Positions 1 through 7,271 of a DNA stretch of 16,636 nt are shown here, piece after piece. The notes under the pieces were generated by a model that saw nothing but the letters and a program-made list of their open reading frames with translations, searched no databases and had not been told where the DNA came from. The stretch lies in assembly GCA_947591175.1 (NCBI GenBank), contig CANQDB010000018.1:1-16636 (forward strand). The letters run 5' to 3'. Every line of letters begins with the position of its first letter. Position 1 is the stretch's first letter. This stretch comes from an uncultured Bacilli bacterium (GTDB lineage Bacteria > Bacillota_I > Bacilli_A > RF39 > UBA660). A program made the position numbers and the translations under genes.

Positions 1-1
1 T

Positions 2-52
2 ATATGCCCTAAATGTGATACTTTAATGTTATGTTTATTTGAAGTCTCGTGA
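2..52 (+). CDS. C-terminal end of a small zinc-ribbon protein (partial)
   Basis: Only the last 16 codons are inside the window, ending at TGA 50-52. The visible peptide reads ICPKCDTLMLCLFEVS. It contains a CPKC zinc knuckle close to the CPKC of the next gene, and the DNA TGCCCTAAATGTGA is nearly repeated at 125-138. The stop overlaps the ribosome site of the next gene (GAAGGAG, 51-57), so the two are probably translated from one mRNA. The function and the full length cannot be known from this window. A chance open frame is possible but less likely, given the shared knuckle and tight spacing. Confidence 0.55.
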   Translation: MCPKCDTLMLCLFEVS

Positions 53-64
53 AGGAGATTGTAT

Positions 65-325
65 ATGGGTAACATGCTTTCGAAAAATCAAAAAAATATA
101 AATAAAGAGTTCGTTACATTTTTCTGCCCTAAATGTAAAACAAAAGAAAATATTCCATTTTCAATTATTGATATGTGTGATCGAAATGATGATGGTGATG
201 ATTCTTATCCTCCTAGATTCAGTTGTCAAAATTGTTATGGTCTTATGACCACTCTTTATTACAAAAATTACAATGGAAAAGTATACGAGTACAAGGAAGA
301 TCAAAATTTATTATATATATTCTAA
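65..325 (+). CDS. Small zinc-ribbon protein of unknown function
   Basis: An 86-residue protein. The start is ATG 65, seven bases after the AGGAG at 53-57; an upstream in-frame TTG at 59 sits too close to that site. It has two knuckles, CPKC (Cys21, Cys24) and CQNC (Cys54, Cys57), about 30 residues apart, the usual spacing of a four-cysteine zinc ribbon. An acidic linker (NDDGDD) lies between them, and a Tyr/Lys-rich tail follows. There is no signal peptide or membrane segment, so it is likely cytoplasmic. Such ribbons bind nucleic acid or proteins, but nothing here names a partner. It follows a second CPKC protein with a 12-base gap. I do not recognise a named family. Confidence 0.75.
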   Translation: MGNMLSKNQKNINKEFVTFFCPKCKTKENIPFSIIDMCDRNDDGDDSYPPRFSCQNCYGLMTTLYYKNYNGKVYEYKEDQNLLYIF

Positions 326-326
326 A

Positions 327-353
327 AGTACATTATTTACATGTACTCTTTTA
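327..353 (+). terminator. Weak intrinsic terminator after the zinc-ribbon genes
   Basis: AGTACAT (327-333) pairs with ATGTACT (341-347) around a 7-base loop, and a T-rich stretch (CTTTTAT) follows. It starts two bases after the stop codon. The stem is short and AT-rich, so efficiency is uncertain. Confidence 0.5.
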
Positions 354-410
354 TCGTACAATTGTTTTGCTTGGTGCTTTCTTCGTTTTCCAAGCAAATT
401 CCTAGTAGAT

Positions 411-447
411 AAAAAAAACTTGATTTATTTTACTTCAAAATCAAGTT
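411..447 (-). terminator. Intrinsic terminator of the aminopeptidase-copZ operon
   Basis: Read on the minus strand, AACTTGATTT (447-438) pairs perfectly with AAATCAAGTT (426-417) around an 11-base loop, and eight T follow (418-411). The stem uses the last codons and stop of the copZ-like gene, so terminator and coding end are merged. Confidence 0.88.
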
Positions 448-625
448 CTGCTAATTTATCTTTTACTTCGTCTAACACGTCTTTCGTTAAAGTTAGAGAG
501 ACACTTTCTGTTTTATGATTAGCCTTTACCTCTTCAACCCCTTCGATTGTCTTTAGACCATTTTCAATTCTTTTTTCGCATCCTTCACAGTGCATTCCAC
601 AAACTTTTAATTCTACCTTTTCCAT
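425..625 (-). CDS. copZ: CopZ-like heavy-metal-associated (HMA) chaperone
   Basis: A 66-residue single-domain protein of the HMA fold. The metal site is GMHCEGC (Cys13, Cys16) in the first loop, matching the family motif GMxCxxC, and the following helix EKRIENGL and the strand VEEVKAN fit the beta-alpha-beta-beta-alpha-beta layout. CopZ proteins are about 68 residues, so this is full length. They carry Cu(I) to a P-type ATPase or a repressor in the cytoplasm. The start ATG follows AGGAGG, which overlaps the TAG of the aminopeptidase gene; the genes are nine bases apart and probably translationally coupled. No copA or csoR is seen in the window, so the partner is not local, and another soft metal remains possible. 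Confidence 0.85.
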   Translation of the reverse strand: MEKVELKVCGMHCEGCEKRIENGLKTIEGVEEVKANHKTESVSLTLTKDVLDEVKDKLAELDFEVK

Positions 626-634
626 AAATACCTC

Positions 635-1750
635 CTACTTCTCTTGGTAATCGTAGTTTAATTGTTGTAACTCCGGCAAAACAAATATGCCATCTTTTCT
701 AATTAAGACATCATCGAAATAGATTTCTCCTCCACCGTAATCTTTACGTTGAATCAAAACCATGTCCCAGTGAATTGCCGAATCATTGCCATTATAACAA
801 TCTTTATATGCTCTTCCTGGTGTAAAATGTAGACTTCCTAAAATCTTTTCATCGAATAAGATATCTCCCATGGGATACAAAATCTTTGGATTGAATCCTA
901 AAGAAAATTCTCCCACATAACGAGCACCTTCATCTGTATTAAAGATTTCATTTAATTCTTCATTATTATTATCTGCTTCAGCTTTTATTATCTTACCATT
1001 TTCGAAAGTTAGTTTTACATGATTATAGATTCTTCCTTGATAAGGACTTGGTGTATTATAAGTAATAGTACCGTTTACACTATCACGAACTGGTGCCGAA
1101 TAAAGTTCACCATCGGGGATATTCTTATCTCCTACACAAGGGATGCTTCCCATTCCTTTAATCGAGAAAGTAAGATCAGTACCAGGAGAAATAATGTGTA
1201 CTTTATCAGTCTTATCCATAAGTTCCTTTAACGGAGCAATATCTTTACTCATTTTACTATAGTCGACAGTCATGACATCGAAGGAAAAATTCTTAAATTC
1301 ATCGATTGTCATTCCAGCCTTGTAAGCATCGAGCACCGACGGATAATTTAAAAGTACCCATTTTCTCTGATTAATTCTTATATCTTGTGTTTTCATTAAA
1401 GCTGCTCCAATAGTTTGTTGAACACTTTTGTCAACATTATGACTTTCATAGTCATTCACCCGATATTGAATAGAGATAAAAGAGTCAAAATTTTCTACCT
1501 CAAACTCTTTCTCTTTACGTAAAAGTTCGATTCTTTCTTTAGTAGTTCCTTCGGTTATTAAACTATTAATTTCAGGATCCGTTTCACGATAAAAAGGGAT
1601 TCCTCCTGCTTCATAAATACATTTAACTAACTCTTTAACCAAAGGTTTAGGTTCGCAAGTTACATATGTAATCAATACTTTTTCGTTCTTTTGAACTTGA
1701 ATTGAATAATTTACAATTGTATGCGCTAGCTCTTTAATTTTATCTTCCAT
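635..1750 (-). CDS. M29-family metallo-aminopeptidase (AmpS/PepS type)
   Basis: A 371-residue cytoplasmic aminopeptidase that should remove N-terminal residues from peptides using two metal ions. Expected M29 ligands can be matched: Glu215 (in DGELYSAP), Glu281 (VGEFSLG), His308 (SLHFTPG), Tyr315 (GRAYKD), and His327 with Asp329 (IHWDMV). The N-terminal half has the usual Rossmann-like region with YVTCEP near the start. I choose ATG 1748-1750 because AGGAG (1765-1761) lies ten bases upstream; the longer frame would start inside that ribosome site. M29 enzymes are 370-415 residues, so it is complete. It is the first gene of a two-gene operon with the CopZ-like protein; a biochemical link between them is not obvious. 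Confidence 0.92.
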   Translation of the reverse strand: MEDKIKELAHTIVNYSIQVQKNEKVLITYVTCEPKPLVKELVKCIYEAGGIPFYRETDPEINSLITEGTTKERIELLRKEKEFEVENFDSFISIQYRVNDYESHNVDKSVQQTIGAALMKTQDIRINQRKWVLLNYPSVLDAYKAGMTIDEFKNFSFDVMTVDYSKMSKDIAPLKELMDKTDKVHIISPGTDLTFSIKGMGSIPCVGDKNIPDGELYSAPVRDSVNGTITYNTPSPYQGRIYNHVKLTFENGKIIKAEADNNNEELNEIFNTDEGARYVGEFSLGFNPKILYPMGDILFDEKILGSLHFTPGRAYKDCYNGNDSAIHWDMVLIQRKDYGGGEIYFDDVLIRKDGIFVLPELQQLNYDYQEK

Positions 1751-1775
1751 CTTATCTAATCTCCTCACATTATTA

Positions 1776-1792
1776 ATTTTACCACATAAAAT
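1776..1792. promoter_or_regulatory. Overlapping divergent -10 boxes (candidate)
   Basis: The 64 bases between the divergent starts contain TAAAAT on the minus strand (1781-1776, towards the aminopeptidase) and TAAAAT on the plus strand (1787-1792, towards the small protein). Together they form the near-palindrome TTTTACCACATAAAA. No good -35 box was found for either, so the two promoters may be weak or compete. Confidence 0.35.
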
Positions 1793-1814
1793 ACTAAAGA
1801 AGGGAGAAATATTT

Positions 1815-2057
1815 ATGTATCCTAGATATAATATGTACCAAAATAATAGAAATATGCGTTATGGAAATCAAATAAATGATACTCGTTTAGGTGGAGGATT
1901 CGTTGTTCCTTTCCTTTTAGGAGGTCTAACTGGAGGAGCAATTGTCGGAAGTCGACCTAATAATTATAACCATCCTAATTACTATTATCCAACCTATCCT
2001 TACCCTTATTATAATAACAACTATTTCTATCCACCTTATAGTAATTTTTATTATTGA
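1815..2057 (+). CDS. Small Tyr/Asn/Pro-rich protein with a Gly-rich hydrophobic segment
   Basis: An 80-residue protein starting at ATG 1815, eight bases after AGGGAG (1801-1806). Residues 1-25 are rich in Tyr, Asn, Met and Arg. Residues 26-46 form a Gly-rich hydrophobic stretch (GGGFVVPFLLGGLTGGAIVG). The rest is a low-complexity tail of Tyr, Pro and Asn ending in NFYY. There is no classical signal peptide, because the hydrophobic part is internal. The composition recalls short coat or surface proteins of spore formers and glycine-zipper segments, but there is no recognisable domain. It stands alone, with its own terminator, divergent from the aminopeptidase. The membrane or surface role is inferred from composition only. 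Confidence 0.72.
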   Translation: MYPRYNMYQNNRNMRYGNQINDTRLGGGFVVPFLLGGLTGGAIVGSRPNNYNHPNYYYPTYPYPYYNNNYFYPPYSNFYY

Positions 2058-2067
2058 TCTTAAAATG

Positions 2068-2096
2068 AAAAAAGGCTTAATTTTAGTCTTTTTTCT
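2068..2096 (+). terminator. Intrinsic terminator of the Tyr-rich protein gene
   Basis: AAAAAGGCT (2069-2077) pairs with AGTCTTTTT (2085-2093) with one G-U pair and a 7-base loop, and runs into T. It begins 11 bases after the TGA stop. Confidence 0.75.
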
Positions 2097-2120
2097 TTGT
2101 AATAAATTTTCTTATCTTAA

Positions 2121-2147
2121 AGAAAAAAAGAGTTGAAAACAACTCCT
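2121..2147 (-). terminator. Intrinsic terminator of tRNA-Glu
   Basis: On the minus strand GAGTTG-TTTT-CAACTC (2145-2130) is a perfect 6-bp stem with a 4-base loop, followed by a run of seven T. It ends the tRNA-Glu transcript 12 bases after the CCA end. Confidence 0.85.
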
Positions 2148-2156
2148 CGTTTACAA

Positions 2157-2233
2157 TGGTAGTCTGTATGGAATTCGAATCCATGAATGCCGCCTTGAGA
2201 GGGCGGTGTGTTAAGCCACTTCACCAACAGACC
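2157..2233 (-). tRNA. tRNA-Glu (anticodon CTC)
   Basis: A 77-nt cloverleaf with encoded CCA. The acceptor is GGTCTGT/ACAGACT (first pair G-U), the D stem GTG/CAC, the anticodon stem CCGCC/GGCGG with loop CTCTCAA, and the T arm ATGGA-TTCGAAT-TCCAT. The anticodon CTC reads GAG (Glu), and the body resembles Bacillus tRNA-Glu. A C34 tRNA-Glu is an extra isoacceptor beside the usual UUC form. Confidence 0.95.
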
Positions 2234-2260
2234 AAGTAGCACCTTCATTAAGGTATCTTT

Positions 2261-2289
2261 ATCTTACCATAAAGATTTTGTTTTTACAA
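2261..2289 (-). promoter_or_regulatory. Promoter of tRNA-Glu
   Basis: On the minus strand TTGTAA (2289-2284), a 17-base spacer and TAAGAT (2266-2261). The predicted start near 2254 gives a 20-base leader before the tRNA at 2233. Confidence 0.7.
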
Positions 2290-2296
2290 GAAAAAT

Positions 2297-2336
2297 TCAA
2301 AAGAAAAGAGAAAGTTTATGTTACTTACTCTTCTCT
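2297..2336 (-). terminator. Intrinsic terminator of the ABC-GntR operon
   Basis: On the minus strand a 14-bp stem (2336-2323 with 2315-2302) has one T-T mismatch, one G-U pair and a 7-base loop, and runs into CTTTTG and further T. It overlaps the last codons and stop of the GntR gene. Confidence 0.75.
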
Positions 2337-2689
2337 ATTCGTCTTCTTATTTCTTCTTTGGATAAGCCTAATTTTTGTAAGTTAGAGATATGTTCCTTAA
2401 GACTTAATAATTCCTTTTCGATAGCATCTTCTAAAACTTGGCTAGCATTATTAGAAATGAAAGTTCCCTTGGTTGAAATAGTATGAATAACTTTTTTTTG
2501 TTCCAATATTTCATAGGCTTTTTTAACAGTGTTTGGATTAATTCCTAAAGTGATAGCTAGTTCTCTAATCGAAGGAATTTGTTCATTTGGCTTTAATACA
2601 CCTAAGGCTACATGTTCTTCGATTTTGGTTACAATTTGTAAATAGATGGGAGTTCTATTTTGATAATCAATTAATATAGTATAATTCAT
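2321..2689 (-). CDS. GntR-family (YtrA subfamily) transcriptional regulator
   Basis: A 122-residue regulator. Residues 13-80 form the GntR winged helix: PIYLQIVTKIEEHV, then GVLKPNEQIPSIRELA, the recognition region INPNTVKKAYEILEQKK, and the wing STKGTFIS. The C-terminal 40 residues are a short helical tail for dimerisation rather than a ligand domain, which is the YtrA subfamily pattern. AAGGAG lies upstream of the ATG. It is the last gene of an operon with an ABC ATPase and permease, as ytrA is linked to ytrBC in Bacillus. It likely represses its own operon through the palindrome at 5513-5526, and YtrA-type systems often respond to cell-wall-active agents. The inducer here is unknown. Confidence 0.9.
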   Translation of the reverse strand: MNYTILIDYQNRTPIYLQIVTKIEEHVALGVLKPNEQIPSIRELAITLGINPNTVKKAYEILEQKKVIHTISTKGTFISNNASQVLEDAIEKELLSLKEHISNLQKLGLSKEEIRRRIEKSK

Positions 2690-2711
2690 TTTTTCAAACT
2701 CCTTTTCTAGA

Positions 2712-4616
2712 CTATTTAGATAATTTTTGTATTAACTCTACTACCTTTTCTTCATTTAGGAAAAAGAAATAATCTTTTGCTTCACCTGTTACTTTAAAAT
2801 TCAAACGAATAATAGGTTTAGACATATCTATTTTTATATCTTGCTTATTTAAGAAATCGATTACTTCTAAAGTGTGTGATTCTAAGATAAAGATGTTTTT
2901 AGGTTCATTACTACCCTTGTTAATCGTATCATATTGAAGGGTTAAATTACTATCATTTTCGTACTTTTTTGTTAAAAATTCCATCTTTGTTTCATTGTTA
3001 TAGTAGTTGACCAAAGCCTTCATCAAAAGACTATTTGCCTTAAATGGAACTAGAAAACTTTCGATTTGTAAATCATGATAACTATATAGAGTTATAAAAT
3101 CATCTTTACCATTTAGATAGTCGCTTGGCACGAGATTATTTTTCTCTTTCAAGATTAAATCGTAGATATCTTTCCTAGAATCTTTTGTCCAAAGATCCGA
3201 ACTATAACTAATAGCATAATGATTTCCGTTAAAGCCATTTGTAATATAATCCACGTGACTCTTATCTAAAATAATTTCTCGAACGATTTCTTGAAACTTT
3301 TCGCTAGATAGAGAAATAACTGTGTGAACTATTCTTCCATCATTCATCGTAAAAACAAAACTAAGTCCCTGTTCTTTGCCAACGGGTTCTTTGGTAACTA
3401 GGTCATATATTTTCTTCTTTAAAGACTCACTTTCTATTTCGATTGGGTCTTTGGCATCGCGATAATAATTTGAAACCCACTCCATACCGATAGATTTTAC
3501 TTGGCTATAATCATACTCAATTGTTCGTGGTGTTTTAAAGAAAAGATTGTATCCTAAAATAACTAATAGGCATCCTGCAAAATAAATAGACGACAAAGCA
3601 AAATTTTTAACTTTTTTCTTAGTTATGTAGTCATATAAGACATAATATATCGTAATCAATGCCAACAAGAAATACCATTCTAAAATATGACCACCTGAAA
3701 AATTCATAGTGATTCCCAACAATAAACCAATTGGAATAACTGTTAAGCATTTGATAAGTAAGTGGACATGTCTATTTTGAAAACTCGTCTGATAGTTTTC
3801 GAACTTTTTATGGTTAAATAAGAAAACTCCAAGAACAATATAAACAATACTTAAAACGAAAGTCTTGATAACTTGATAATAGTTAAGAGTACTCATACTA
3901 CTTTGATTGTTATTTGTAAGTTCAGTTACTAAAGTGTTATAAGGAATCGCTGTATCTTTTCCCCAAATGAAATCAGAGTAAGGATTACCAATAAAGTGGT
4001 CTTTCGCTTGTTCCTCAACTGGAAAAGTAAGGGTTAAATGTCTATTTTCATAACAACTTGTGATATCTTTCATAAAAGGCATAAATAATAATAGTAAAAG
4101 GATAACGATAACAGTTGTAATTTTATTACCTGTAAGGCAAAGTGCTAAATTACTAATGGTAAAAACAAAGAAGTATGAAATAGTAAAGATAAGGAAATAA
4201 TCAAAGAACATACTTCCAACCGTAATACCGGGAATAAAGAAAGTTGTTAAAAGCCAAACAAGGAAAGTATTGAGTAATTGATAAATGACAATTAAAATAA
4301 GTCCTCCGATGGTATTAGTTACAAAGATAGTTCTTTTTTTAAGAGGCAAAGACAAGGTAAAATCGATTGTCTCTTTTTTATAGACGAAACTAAAAAGAAT
4401 CAAGGAAAGTAAAACAGGTACTATAAATTGGGCAATAATTTGGAAACTACTCAAAATATCGAGGTTAACTAAAATAGGTCCTAGGGAAAGTGTTTCTAGA
4501 AGATTCATTTGAACAACTAAAAAGTTTAATAGTAGAGCAAAACCAAAAGTTAATAGTAAAGATGCTCTTGCTTTCTTGATATTTTGGATAAAATAATTTT
4601 TATTCCATAAATACAT
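2712..4616 (-). CDS. ABC-2 type transporter permease with large C-terminal soluble domain
   Basis: A 634-residue membrane protein. About nine membrane segments are visible, near residues 18-37, 57-79, 99-128, 138-161, 166-182, 250-267, 285-303, 311-330 and 340-360, with a soluble region at about 183-249. From about residue 365 to the end lies a soluble domain of some 270 residues with alternating strands and helices; similar C-terminal domains occur on permeases beside YtrA-type regulators. Its start overlaps the ATPase gene by 17 bases, so translation is coupled, and the GntR gene follows 22 bases after its stop. The substrate is unknown; family context suggests antibiotic or cell-envelope stress export. 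The inner/outer placement of the C-terminal domain is not certain. Confidence 0.85.
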   Translation of the reverse strand: MYLWNKNYFIQNIKKARASLLLTFGFALLLNFLVVQMNLLETLSLGPILVNLDILSSFQIIAQFIVPVLLSLILFSFVYKKETIDFTLSLPLKKRTIFVTNTIGGLILIVIYQLLNTFLVWLLTTFFIPGITVGSMFFDYFLIFTISYFFVFTISNLALCLTGNKITTVIVILLLLLFMPFMKDITSCYENRHLTLTFPVEEQAKDHFIGNPYSDFIWGKDTAIPYNTLVTELTNNNQSSMSTLNYYQVIKTFVLSIVYIVLGVFLFNHKKFENYQTSFQNRHVHLLIKCLTVIPIGLLLGITMNFSGGHILEWYFLLALITIYYVLYDYITKKKVKNFALSSIYFAGCLLVILGYNLFFKTPRTIEYDYSQVKSIGMEWVSNYYRDAKDPIEIESESLKKKIYDLVTKEPVGKEQGLSFVFTMNDGRIVHTVISLSSEKFQEIVREIILDKSHVDYITNGFNGNHYAISYSSDLWTKDSRKDIYDLILKEKNNLVPSDYLNGKDDFITLYSYHDLQIESFLVPFKANSLLMKALVNYYNNETKMEFLTKKYENDSNLTLQYDTINKGSNEPKNIFILESHTLEVIDFLNKQDIKIDMSKPIIRLNFKVTGEAKDYFFFLNEEKVVELIQKLSK

Positions 4617-5490
4617 AACCTAAATCCTCCATTTCATAAATAAAAATTTCTTCTAAAGTAAGGGGTACATATTCCATAAGAACTGGATGCATTTTTTCTA
4701 AAGTTTTGGTGATATCTTTTTCTTGGCCACGTAAAACCAAAGTATCGATTTTACCTTTATGTTCATAGGATACGATATCAAGGTTTGCAAAGTCTTTTTT
4801 AGTCTTAGGTTCGTTAAACGAAAGTTGAACTTTATATCTAGTTGCCTTAAGTTCGTCGATTTCACTTTCAAAAAGGATTTTACCTTCGTAAAGGACACCT
4901 AGGTAATCACAAATATCTTCTAGTTCCCGTAAATTATGACTAGTAATTAGCATCGTCGAATGATAATCACACATTTCCCTAGCCATCATCTTTTTAATTG
5001 TCTTACGAACGACCGGATCGATTCCATCGAAGGTTTCATCGAATAAATAGTATTTTGCATGAGTGGCTAAAGCTAGAATTATAGCACTTTGACGACGTTC
5101 CCCTTTCGAAAATGTTTCGAGTGAGCGATCAAGTGGCAGTTTTAAGATTTTGGCCATGGACTCTAAATCAGTAGTTGAAAAAGATGGATAAAGGGCTTTT
5201 CTAAAGTTAGCCATATCTTTTAAAGTATAATTTGGATAAAAGTAAAGTTCATCGGGAACAAAGACAATTTTTTGTTTTAGTGAAGGATTATCATAGACAT
5301 CTTCTTTATCTAGAGTAATACTTCCCTCGTCAAGCGAATAGATACTACTGATAAGTCTAAGCAAGGTTGACTTTCCTGCACCATTGGCCCCAATTAGACC
5401 ATAGATACATTCGTCTTTAATTGTTCCATTTAAATCTTTTAGAATGAAAGTTTTGGCAAAATTCTTGGAAACGTTTTGTAGTTTGATCAT
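4600..5490 (-). CDS. ABC transporter ATP-binding protein (YtrB-like)
   Basis: A 296-residue ATPase subunit. Walker A is GANGAGKST (34-42), the signature FSKGERRQ (127-134) is a variant of LSGGQ, Walker B is YYLFDE (147-152) followed by the D-loop region GIDP, and the switch His is His185 (ITSHNL). The Q-loop region reads FVPDE, lacking the usual Gln, as is common in this exporter subgroup. The last 80 residues are an extra C-terminal domain. AGGAGG lies six bases before ATG 5490. It is the first gene of the operon ATPase-permease-GntR. It should power the ABC-2 permease encoded next on the cytoplasmic face of the membrane. Confidence 0.93.
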   Translation of the reverse strand: MIKLQNVSKNFAKTFILKDLNGTIKDECIYGLIGANGAGKSTLLRLISSIYSLDEGSITLDKEDVYDNPSLKQKIVFVPDELYFYPNYTLKDMANFRKALYPSFSTTDLESMAKILKLPLDRSLETFSKGERRQSAIILALATHAKYYLFDETFDGIDPVVRKTIKKMMAREMCDYHSTMLITSHNLRELEDICDYLGVLYEGKILFESEIDELKATRYKVQLSFNEPKTKKDFANLDIVSYEHKGKIDTLVLRGQEKDITKTLEKMHPVLMEYVPLTLEEIFIYEMEDLGYVFME

Positions 5491-5512
5491 ATTTTTCCTC
5501 CTATTGTATTAC

Positions 5513-5526
5513 TTGCACTAGTACAA
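5513..5526. promoter_or_regulatory. Candidate GntR operator
   Basis: TTGCACTAGTACAA is a 14-bp dyad with one mismatched pair (TTG-n-ACTAGT-n-CAA). It covers the predicted transcription start of the ATPase-permease-GntR operon, the place where a repressor would block RNA polymerase. Assignment to the GntR protein is inference from position and operon content. Confidence 0.6.
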
Positions 5527-5530
5527 TTAG

Positions 5531-5560
5531 AATATAACATCACCACCAAAATGTTGTCAA
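5531..5560 (-). promoter_or_regulatory. Promoter of the ABC-GntR operon
   Basis: On the minus strand a consensus -35 TTGACA (5560-5555), an 18-base spacer and TATATT (5536-5531), with the start predicted near 5524. The -35 box begins two bases after the T tract of the gltX terminator. Confidence 0.8.
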
Positions 5561-5561
5561 T

Positions 5562-5589
5562 AAAAAAATGCTCAAAAACTGAACATTTT
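5562..5589 (-). terminator. Intrinsic terminator of gltX
   Basis: On the minus strand AAAATGTTCA pairs with TGAGCATTTT (one wobble pair) around a 5-base loop, followed by T. It overlaps the TAA of gltX and directly abuts the promoter of the next operon. Confidence 0.85.
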
Positions 5590-7225
5590 ATTTTAAGAAT
5601 AAATTAAGTCTTTGCATTAAGCGTTCCTTACCTAATAATTGCAAGATATCATAAAGGTTTGGTGAAATAGTTTTAGTTGTCGCCATAACCCTGATCATTT
5701 CGCAAAAATCAGATACTTGACCTTTGAAACTTTCCGGATTTTCTTTGTACTCTTTACGGTTAACGGCATAGCCATGGGAAGATGCAAAATCTTTGATTTT
5801 ACTAAACCATGTCTCTTGGTCATCTTTTTCATCATAAACTGTTTCAAAATATGCTTTTAAGTCCTCTTTAGCATAATCCTTCGTTACTTCTTCGTATGGA
5901 TTATCCTTTTCATTAAAGAGTTCATCGTACATATACCAAAATTCTTTTTTGACATCTTTATAAGAACCGATATCTTTCCGTGGGCGTTCGATTTCCCGTT
6001 CGATATTTAATAAAGCAATCGTGTAATCCTTGTACTTTTCAAGAAGTTTACTAAAGGATGGGTCGTACTCTTTCGTATAGTCAAGAGTCTCTTCATAAAC
6101 CTGTTTAGCACTTAATTTTGAAAAGTAAATCTTAGAGACACTTTCTAGTTTTTCAAGATCAAATAGACTTCCGCCAATCGGCATCTTGTCGAAAGTAAAC
6201 GTAAAGTCTTCGTAACTCTTGTCTTGATTTTGTAAGTACCACTCTTCAAATGAAGAATTAGCAATCGTGGCTAAGAAGAGATTGACGGCACCAACGGGAA
6301 TACCTGCTTCATGGTAGTATGAGACAGCAAGTTCTGGATCTTTTCGTTTACTGAGTTTTCGAATATTACCGGTTTCTTCATCTTTCTTAGTTAATGGTGC
6401 AATATGCGCATACTGTGGAGTTTCAAAACCTAATAAGTGGAAAAGTTCCAAATGGACTGGAAGACTCGATACCCACTCGTCTCCTCTAATAACGTGAGTT
6501 GTGTGCATCAAATGATCATCGACGGCATGAGCAAAGTGATAAGTTGGGAGTCCATCTGATTTTAAAATGACATGGTCTAAATCGTTTTCAGGATATTCCA
6601 AATCACCTTTGATAGCATCGTGATAGAAATGTTTCTTATTGAAGTCCCCTTGCGATTTTAGGCGCATAATGTAAGGGTCACCTTTTTTGATACGTTCGAC
6701 GGCTTCTTCTTTAGTTAAATTACGACATGTACTCCATCTACCATAATAACCGATTCTCTCTTTTGTCGCCTCTTGAATCTTTCTATTTTCATCGATTTCT
6801 TCGGGACTACAAAAGCATGGATAAGCATAACCCTTGGAAACTAAATACTTAACGTAGGCCTTGTAGATTTCACCACGTTCCGATTGTAGATAAGGTCCAT
6901 AATTGCCACCCATACCGTAACCTTCGTCGAAGGTAATTCCATATTCCATAAAATCTTTAACGATACCATCTACTCCATTTTCAACTTCTCTTTTTTGATC
7001 GGTATCTTCGATTCGTAAGAAAAGAACTCCTCCTGTTTGTCTTGCCATCTGTTTAGCAATAAAACCTTGATAAAGACTTCCCATGTGGACAAAACCTGTA
7101 GGACTTGGGGCACATCTTGTAACAATGGCTCCCTCTTTTAAATTACGAGGGGCATATTTCTCTTCGTAGTACGAAATATCTTTCACATCGGGAAATAAAA
7201 AATCCGCAAACTCTCGGTCGGTCAT
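5588..7225 (-). CDS. gltX: Glutamyl-tRNA synthetase
   Basis: A 545-residue class I synthetase that charges tRNA with glutamate in the cytoplasm. The HIGH-like motif is HMGS (47-50) within APSPTGFVHMGS, followed by RIEDTD (71-76). The second class I motif is KLSKR (290-294). FCSPEEI (138-144) is the usual region after the CP core. The N-terminal extension before APSPTG is about 38 residues, longer than in most GluRS, and the total exceeds the usual 470-500. AGGAGG lies seven bases before the ATG. The gene follows tRNA-Gln(CTG) in the same direction with only a hairpin between. A non-discriminating enzyme, also making Glu-tRNA(Gln) for GatCAB, is plausible but not provable here. Confidence 0.95.
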   Translation of the reverse strand: MTDREFADFLFPDVKDISYYEEKYAPRNLKEGAIVTRCAPSPTGFVHMGSLYQGFIAKQMARQTGGVLFLRIEDTDQKREVENGVDGIVKDFMEYGITFDEGYGMGGNYGPYLQSERGEIYKAYVKYLVSKGYAYPCFCSPEEIDENRKIQEATKERIGYYGRWSTCRNLTKEEAVERIKKGDPYIMRLKSQGDFNKKHFYHDAIKGDLEYPENDLDHVILKSDGLPTYHFAHAVDDHLMHTTHVIRGDEWVSSLPVHLELFHLLGFETPQYAHIAPLTKKDEETGNIRKLSKRKDPELAVSYYHEAGIPVGAVNLFLATIANSSFEEWYLQNQDKSYEDFTFTFDKMPIGGSLFDLEKLESVSKIYFSKLSAKQVYEETLDYTKEYDPSFSKLLEKYKDYTIALLNIEREIERPRKDIGSYKDVKKEFWYMYDELFNEKDNPYEEVTKDYAKEDLKAYFETVYDEKDDQETWFSKIKDFASSHGYAVNRKEYKENPESFKGQVSDFCEMIRVMATTKTISPNLYDILQLLGKERLMQRLNLFLK

Positions 7226-7240
7226 AAAAAAGCCTCCTAT

Positions 7241-7263
7241 AAAAAATCATCTTAATAGATGAT
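7241..7263 (-). terminator. Hairpin with T-run between tRNA-Gln and gltX
   Basis: On the minus strand ATCATCT-ATTA-AGATGAT (7263-7246) is a perfect 7-bp stem followed by six T. It looks like the terminator of tRNA-Gln, but only a few bases separate it from the gltX ribosome site, so gltX must be made by read-through or from a promoter inside the tRNA region. Confidence 0.75.
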
Positions 7264-7271
7264 GAATTTCC

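Noticed and set aside
59..61. TTG start for the zinc-ribbon protein
   Set aside because: It is only one base after the GAAGGAG site; ATG 65 has correct spacing.
366..398. TTTGCTTGG/CCAAGCAAA inverted repeat as a terminator
   Set aside because: The 9-bp stem has a 15-base loop and no T tract on either strand; better terminators lie at 327-353 and 411-447.
2208..2486. 92-codon plus-strand frame
   Set aside because: Runs through tRNA-Glu, its promoter and the GntR gene on the opposite strand; no ribosome site or domain.
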